The notes under the pieces were generated by a model, which worked only from the letters and a program-made list of their open reading frames with translations, was not told where the DNA came from and made no database searches. DNA of 64,000 bases from NCBI GenBank assembly GCA_015039465.1, contig MU130302.1, forward strand, positions 71,420 through 135,419. The letters run 5' to 3'. A program made the position numbers and the translations under genes. This document shows, in pieces, positions 59,186 through 64,000 of the stretch (position 1 is the stretch's first letter; the number at the start of each line of letters is the position of its first letter). This stretch comes from Phlegmacium glaucopus. Taxonomy: Eukaryota; Basidiomycota; Agaricomycetes; Agaricales; Cortinariaceae.

Positions 59186-60305
59186 TCAACTGGATAACGG
59201 TAGGCTGTCAATCACTTGCACGCTACAAGTGAGCGCAGGCTGTCGAGAGGATGATGAAGATGTCCGTGTATTCATATTCTCCAGAGGAGTTGAAGAAGAA
59301 TCATTTAAACGATGACGACGTTGCGCATTTCGAGACCATGTATTCCCTTCAGCTTCCACAAAAAAGGTTCTTGAAGCTGAAGAAGGAATAGTGTTACTGA
59401 CCGATCCTGGATCTCTGTTAGTTGCGGATACACCTTTAAGTAGATGAAGATTTAGGTCAAGAATGTCTGTTAACATAGGGAGTGAACAGTTCGGAAATGA
59501 CTGCCAGTGAGTTAGTGTATTACGAGGTGGTATGAGTGGGTACAGCGGATGACCCGCAACGGTTGAAGGGATACGCGCTATAAACTTGTGAAAAGGCTTA
59601 CTTATAAATAAGTGACCTCGGAAAGGCCTACACAGACACAGAATACTCACATCAGGGAGATGCATATCGATGAATGACCATCCAACCACCCAACTACGGG
59701 TCTGGCCTTGAACAAACTCTGTAATTGCGTAGTTCACAATCTACTTAAAAAGTAAAAAAAAGTGAGTGTCGATAAGGTTGACAGTAACACGTACAGAGCG
59801 TTTACGCAAGTTTTCACATCAGGGAGATGCATATCGATGAATGACCATCCAACCACCCAACTACGGGTCTGGCCTTGAACAAACTCTGTAATTGCGTAGT
59901 TCACAATCTACTTAAAAAGTAAAAAAAAGTGAGTGTCGATAAGGTTGACAGTAACACGTACAGAGCGTTTACGCAAGTTTTCTACAATGGTGGTCACAGA
60001 TGACATCTTCCCTAGCATCGAGGTATACCACCTTGTAAGAATGGGCGAATTAGTAGGGTTGGAAAGGGTAAATATAAGCGACGAGACATACTTGCATCTA
60101 GTTTGAAAACATTCACTTTCCTCAACCATTTGACCGCCGAATCCTTCTTCCCCGCTATCGGCGAATATCATCTGGATATCAGCTCCCATACATACCTAGA
60201 TTGAATGGCTGTTGCTATTGACTATCAGACCACAAAGGTAAAAAGTTGCTTACCGCATTAGGCGCAAGTTCCTTTTCACTCGCTGACTGGACCACCTCTT
60301 CTGAA
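59186..60305 (-). pseudogene. C-terminal fragment of a METTL16-like U6 snRNA m6A methyltransferase
   Basis: On the minus strand, from an exon beginning at 60305: SEEVVQSASEKELAPN, then VCMGADIQMIFADSGEEG and QMVEESECFQTRCK, then WYTSMLGKMSSVTTIVENL, then [20 protein letters not shown], and finally IPPRNTLTHW with a Ser-rich end. This order matches the second half of the METTL16/Mtl16 methyltransferase domain (RWYxxMLGK, TEFxQGxTxRWxxxWSF). Introns with GT/AG ends remain between the blocks, so the copy came from genomic DNA. The upstream part with the SAM-binding fold and NPPF catalytic motif is not present in recognisable form. The exon encoding [10 protein letters not shown] is duplicated by a 167-bp tandem repeat. 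The fragment cannot make an active enzyme. Confidence 0.72.
59647..59980. repeat. Perfect 167-bp tandem duplication
   Basis: Two identical copies by eye, 59647-59813 and 59814-59980, each starting TCACATCAGGGAGATGCATA. Each copy contains one METTL16-like exon plus its upstream intron. Absence of differences marks it as recent, or as an assembly artefact. Confidence 0.85.
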
Positions 60306-60607
60306 CTAGGGTTGGTCAGTAGATGCGCAAGGCGAGTACATGATATGGTGGTGACTCACTCATCAGCAAGGTGGTGGCCTAAACAGATGATATCATATAT
60401 AAACACTAACAAAAAAAGAATTGACAAACCATTTTCAGCCGACAATGACGTACATAGACATTTGTCGATGCGGCCACACTGGCACATTTTCTCTGTTTCG
60501 GCTGTAGACGGAACATAGATAATGTTCAGCCACATTGCTTTGACAAGCTCAAAAGGGAGAGAAAGGATCAAGGGATCAAATTTATGAGAGCTAAGGCAAT
60601 AGCTTAC

Positions 60608-61629
60608 CCTCGAAGCGTTCTGGAGTGAATCAAATATCTTCTGCACGTTCGGGTTAACAATCGCCTACGAAATCGAGGGAAAAGGATGGTCACAAAGGAT
60701 CCAGCAAAATACGGAGAAGAGTCAAAACTGACCTCAATCGCAGGAATATCATCTATTGGAGGCATCGCCTGTATCACACTAGCGATAGATTGCAGCACTT
60801 TACTTTTCTCCGAGTCCTGCAGGACGGTGAATATCGACAACCGAAGAGATTTCACATTGATAAGACAAACCGGTATCCTATCCAGTCCTGCATGAAGTTC
60901 TCCGAAAGCCTCTATATGTGCGGCCAAATCTTTGCGATTAGCCTCACACAGATTTTGCAGGGCCACAGCTGCAGAGAGGCTTAATGAGGGATTGGTGAGG
61001 GCGGAGACAACATATGTAAGGACCATGAGGAGAACATTTGGCTCGGATGAGGTAGAAGAGGGCGGAGGATGTGGTTGAGTGGCAAATCAAGAGGAATAGA
61101 CACCTAGTTTCGAAGCAAGTGAATATAGGTAGATAAATCATGTAGGAAAATCCAAAACATACCAATAACACCTAGCGCTGTTCTCCGCACTCTCGTCCGA
61201 CCGGTAGAAGGCAATTTTCCAAAGATTTCTGGACTTAAGAGTCAAGGGAGATGGAGCGCCTTCTCGAGGTTGAGAGCTTCTCTCATAGTTGCCAGCCGTT
61301 CAGCGATGTCATTGACATAATATCCCAGCATGTCATCGCGTAGGACATAATATCTAGAAGGGTTGATGTTAACAATACATGGTCAATAGTGTACCAGCAT
61401 CACTTACGCGTTTATGAGGGTGTCGCCAATATCTCGTTGATAACTCCATATATGTGCACATCAGAAGCTTTAGAGCAAGGGGAAAAAGGGAACACAAACA
61501 CTTGAAATTTATCAACCTGATCTGTGGAGACAATGATGAATGCAATAACCCATGGAAGCAAAACGAAGTCCGACCTCTTAACCAACCACTGCCGCCGGGA
61601 GGGAAGACAACCTTTCCAGAGAGACGACC
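60608..61629 (-). pseudogene. Importin-13-like karyopherin fragment with nonsense and deletion
   Basis: Exons on the minus strand read VVFPPGGSGWLR-DQVDKFQ-VYQRDIGDTLINA-YYVLRDDMLGYYVNDIAERL-SPEIFGKLPSTGRTRVRR-VLTYVVSALTNPSLSLSAAV-ALQNLCEANRKDLAAHIEAF-GELHAGLDRIP-DSEKSKVLQSIASVIQAMPP-NPNVQKIFDSLQNASR. This is the middle of a fungal importin-13/Kap beta transport receptor. It is disabled twice: sequence between LNLE and SPEIF (about 61240-61265) is missing with loss of frame, and the Trp of YSSWFATQ is a TGA at 61087-61089. Intron boundaries survive. The N-terminal third and everything after NASR are absent. It abuts the METTL16 fragment on the same strand. Confidence 0.75.
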
Positions 61630-62002
61630 TCATAGTGGACCTGCAGGGGGTGTCAATTCGGGGCAGGGCAAGGATGAGATGGGCAGCATGGGCGTAACGC
61701 AAGTGCCAGGTAGATTGCGTGTGGACTGTGCGATGGTGGGAATATGAAGATAAGTTATCTTACAATCAACTGTTGACCGTTGATTGTTGAAAACACGGTC
61801 GCGTTCATCACGTGTATGAATTTCACATAGCCAACCTATTTATTGCTCGCAAAGTAGCAAGGGGTATGGTAGGTATGGTAGTTATAATGAATGGATAAAA
61901 AAATTCAGACACTTGGTTGAAGGCAAATTTACGTAGTTATAATGAGAGACACTGGGTTGAAGGCAAATTTACGGAAGAAAGAGTGAGATGGGGAAAGGCG
62001 AT
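61630..62002. other. Intergenic, no gene seen
   Basis: The stretch contains short direct repeats (GGTATGGTAGGTATGGTAG; two copies of TTGAAGGCAAATTTACG near 61918 and 61959). No coding signal found. Confidence 0.5.
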
Positions 62003-63373
62003 TTACACACTTGAGTTTTCATCATCATCGTCAGAGACCAGTATATATTCCTGAGCTGCTTCCTCTTCTTCGGGGACCTCACTGCCATGGGATGATGCTG
62101 ACCGCGAGCGTTTACGCTTCGGCTTATTATCAGCCAGAATGTTAGCGATCTCTTTGAAGATTGCCTCCCAGTGGTCCTTTGTGAGGGCTTTTACCGTGGG
62201 CATGTACTGAGTTGCACGACGGACAAGGACATTGACAGTCCTACCCTTGTCTGATTTCCGTTCGGTGCGATCGCTGTAGTTGTCGGCTGAGAAGTGATTG
62301 GCACTGCCCCTAGGTTCGATGTACTCTCTCCGGTTGTCCAAGCCTTTAAGGCATGCTGGACCTGATATAAATGAGAAATTAGAAATGTTTGGAAACAAGA
62401 AATGACTAACTGCTTGAAGAGCCAGGATGAATGCTCCATAAGGCTTCTCTTTCTCGCTGAGGCGCTCCGGGTCAGGTACATCCTCCCATTCCGTGAAGTG
62501 GGCAAGTGTGAGCGTGTATAAAATGAGTGGATTTTGTAGTCGGCCCTATGTGTTGCTCTCAGTACATGACCATGTACGATAGTTGACAGTTGTACATACC
62601 TTTTTTGTAACCTTTTCAGTTTTGTCATTAATCTTCCACTCCTTCCAGAGGAAAGGATAGGTCGGTGGATTTCCATCCGGTGTGAGTGAAAATTGGACCC
62701 AGTCAGCAATAACCTTACAATTTTTGAAGAATTCAGCCTGATCGACCTCAATATACCTCCTGAGTGCTTCGGCAGCCTTGGTACCGAACCCATTGTGCCA
62801 GTTGTTCAAGCGATAACTGATCTGAACGTTTGGGTCTCGCATTAGTATTATCCAAGACATCTGGAGGAATATAGTATGGCTCACAAGAGGAGCCCATGGG
62901 TCGATCGGGGCATTCTGAACAGTGAACTGCGCGGGCCCATAGATCTTGTCCACAAGCTCCTGGACTTGCTCCCTTGAAAAACCCTCCCAGGGAGAGAGAG
63001 AGCCAGCGAGACTCTTCGCAAGAGGGACTAGCTGGTTGGTAAATGCTTCTGACGTATCCTTTGGAAGGTGTTCAAGTCTCCATTTTTTTCCACTCCCACC
63101 CCGAGCTTCTCGTTGCGTGCGAGGGGCAGATGAGACCGCTTCTATCTTTAAGGATGATGAATACACACATAATAAACATGATTGTAAGAGGTAACTTAGA
63201 CTTCGTGAAGCGACAGAGTCCGGCAGGGTCGATTCTTTGGGTTTTTCAGTTTGGTCGGTGGTAGTCCGGAAGCAAGACCGACCCTGAGACGATAGTTTTG
63301 GTTTGACTACCGTGGCCGACTCTTTTGTGTGGTCCTTGTGTTGCTGAGTGGTCGCGCCATACCCCCGTACCAA
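62003..63373 (-). pseudogene. DUF6532 family gene, frameshifted and lacking a clear start
   Basis: The protein order on the minus strand matches DUF6532: AFTNQLVPLAKSLAGSLSPW, REQVQELVDKIYG, YRLNNWHNGFGTKAAEAL, YPFLWKEWK, then after a 53-nt intron PLILYTLTLAHFTEWEDV and KPYGAFILALQA, and after another intron QHALKAWTTGE. There a GAGAG at about 62324-62331 carries two bases too many; the frame resumes as YIEPRGSANHFSADNYSD and WEAIFKEIANILADNKPKRK to the stop at 62003. No in-frame ATG is found at the 5' end; the open frame extends upstream to 63373 only through a non-ATG codon. DUF6532 proteins are expanded in Agaricomycetes with no known function. Alternatively the GA indel is a sequencing error. 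Confidence 0.65.
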
Positions 63374-64000
63374 TCACTGTTACTCCTACTACTCTACCTC
63401 GCCAGTCGACAGCACTTACTGTTTCTAAGTTTTACCCCAGTGTTGTCAATACACGCAAGAAAATAAAATGTACTGTCGTTGTTACTCGAGTGTGTAGTTA
63501 AGTCAGTAGTAGGAGACATTTTTGCTTTCAGACAACTTTCAGTCCGTTTTCAGTCCATTTCAGTTCCATTTCAGTATCAAGCACTGAAATGATCTGATTT
63601 AACGTTTTAAAAACTGATGGTGTGCTGATACCCCTGAAAACTTGTTTTCAAGTTGATCAGTCTACAAAAATTTTACCGAGATTAACCTTAAAACTCAGAG
63701 TTTTGCCAGTCTAAGACCAGAGTTTAATTTTTGGTCGAATCAGTCGTAACCGTGCTGGAACGGTAACTCGACTCAACATTAATGATCACGTGGAATCACT
63801 GGAATGTATATCGTTACTAACTACTGATTACCAAAGCGTGGTTGAAAACTAACTAGAACTACTTGTGGTTTAAAATCATGATCATCAGTACATTCGCAGT
63901 TTTTAGAACAGTAAATCAGTCCATGATCAGTCCATGCACTGAAAACGGGTAGAAAGTACACTGAAAATGTACTGGATGTACTGAAAAGCAAAAATGACTC
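63374..64000. repeat. CAGT/ACTG-rich low-complexity tail
   Basis: From about 63530 the sequence is dense in TTTCAGTCC, CACTGAAA and ACTGAAAA words in both orientations, so it can pair with itself. No coding sequence. It may be the edge of a repeat continuing to the right. Confidence 0.45.

Overview
This window looks like nuclear DNA from a mushroom-forming basidiomycete (Agaricomycetes). The evidence is many 48-69 nt GT-AG introns, NB-ARC/TPR NLR genes with 42-residue repeats, a FunK1-type kinase, a Plavaka (CACTA-like, Tnp2) transposase, a DUF6532 family member, paired DUF2235 hydrolases and a SAT-KS-AT-PT-ACP-ACP-TE polyketide synthase. Gene models were assembled by hand from splice sites and reading phase. 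Where the phases close exactly (FACT subunit POB3, alpha-actinin, NLR, PKS, transcription factor, DUF2235 pair) the models are strong. A run of Ns at 41049-41291 is an assembly gap.

Layout. 1-8.1 kb: two NLR paralogs in convergent orientation (a TPR tail running off the left edge on +, and a complete NB-ARC/TPR gene on -), separated by 3 kb of repeat-rich DNA with a 321-bp foldback element. 8.9-14.3 kb: a housekeeping block of divergent POB3/SSRP1 (-) and alpha-actinin (+) sharing a 110-bp promoter. 14.3-17.5 kb: no recognisable gene. 17.5-28.6 kb: a small secondary-metabolism locus with a C2H2+Zn2Cys6 regulator (-) divergent from an 8-exon, 2083-residue non-reducing PKS (+). 30-38 kb: two tandem DUF2235 hydrolase genes (-) separated by a degenerate repeat array holding a 639-bp hAT-like MITE with a perfect 8-bp target duplication. 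38-44.5 kb: repeat DNA with a near-perfect 157-bp-arm palindrome next to a ~176-bp satellite, the gap, and a frameshifted transposase-like ORF. 45.8-49.3 kb: an ankyrin-VWA protein and a small membrane protein. 49.9-58.9 kb: a Plavaka transposase, a FunK1 kinase just downstream, a possible minus-strand partner and a nonsense-bearing accessory gene. 59.2-61.6 kb: intron-containing fragments of two unrelated housekeeping genes (METTL16 C-terminus and importin-13) side by side and disabled. 62-63.4 kb: a frameshifted DUF6532 gene.

The left half is therefore mostly intact (innate-recognition NLR, chromatin/cytoskeleton block, PKS and its likely regulator, lipase-like pair). The right third is an accessory compartment dominated by transposons, captured fragments and decaying genes. 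The points most worth follow-up are the PKS with its dual-zinc-finger regulator, the kinase abutting a Plavaka transposase, the unclassified transposase-like family at 42-44.4 kb, and the METTL16/importin-13 fragment mosaic. I found no tRNA, rRNA or CRISPR array.
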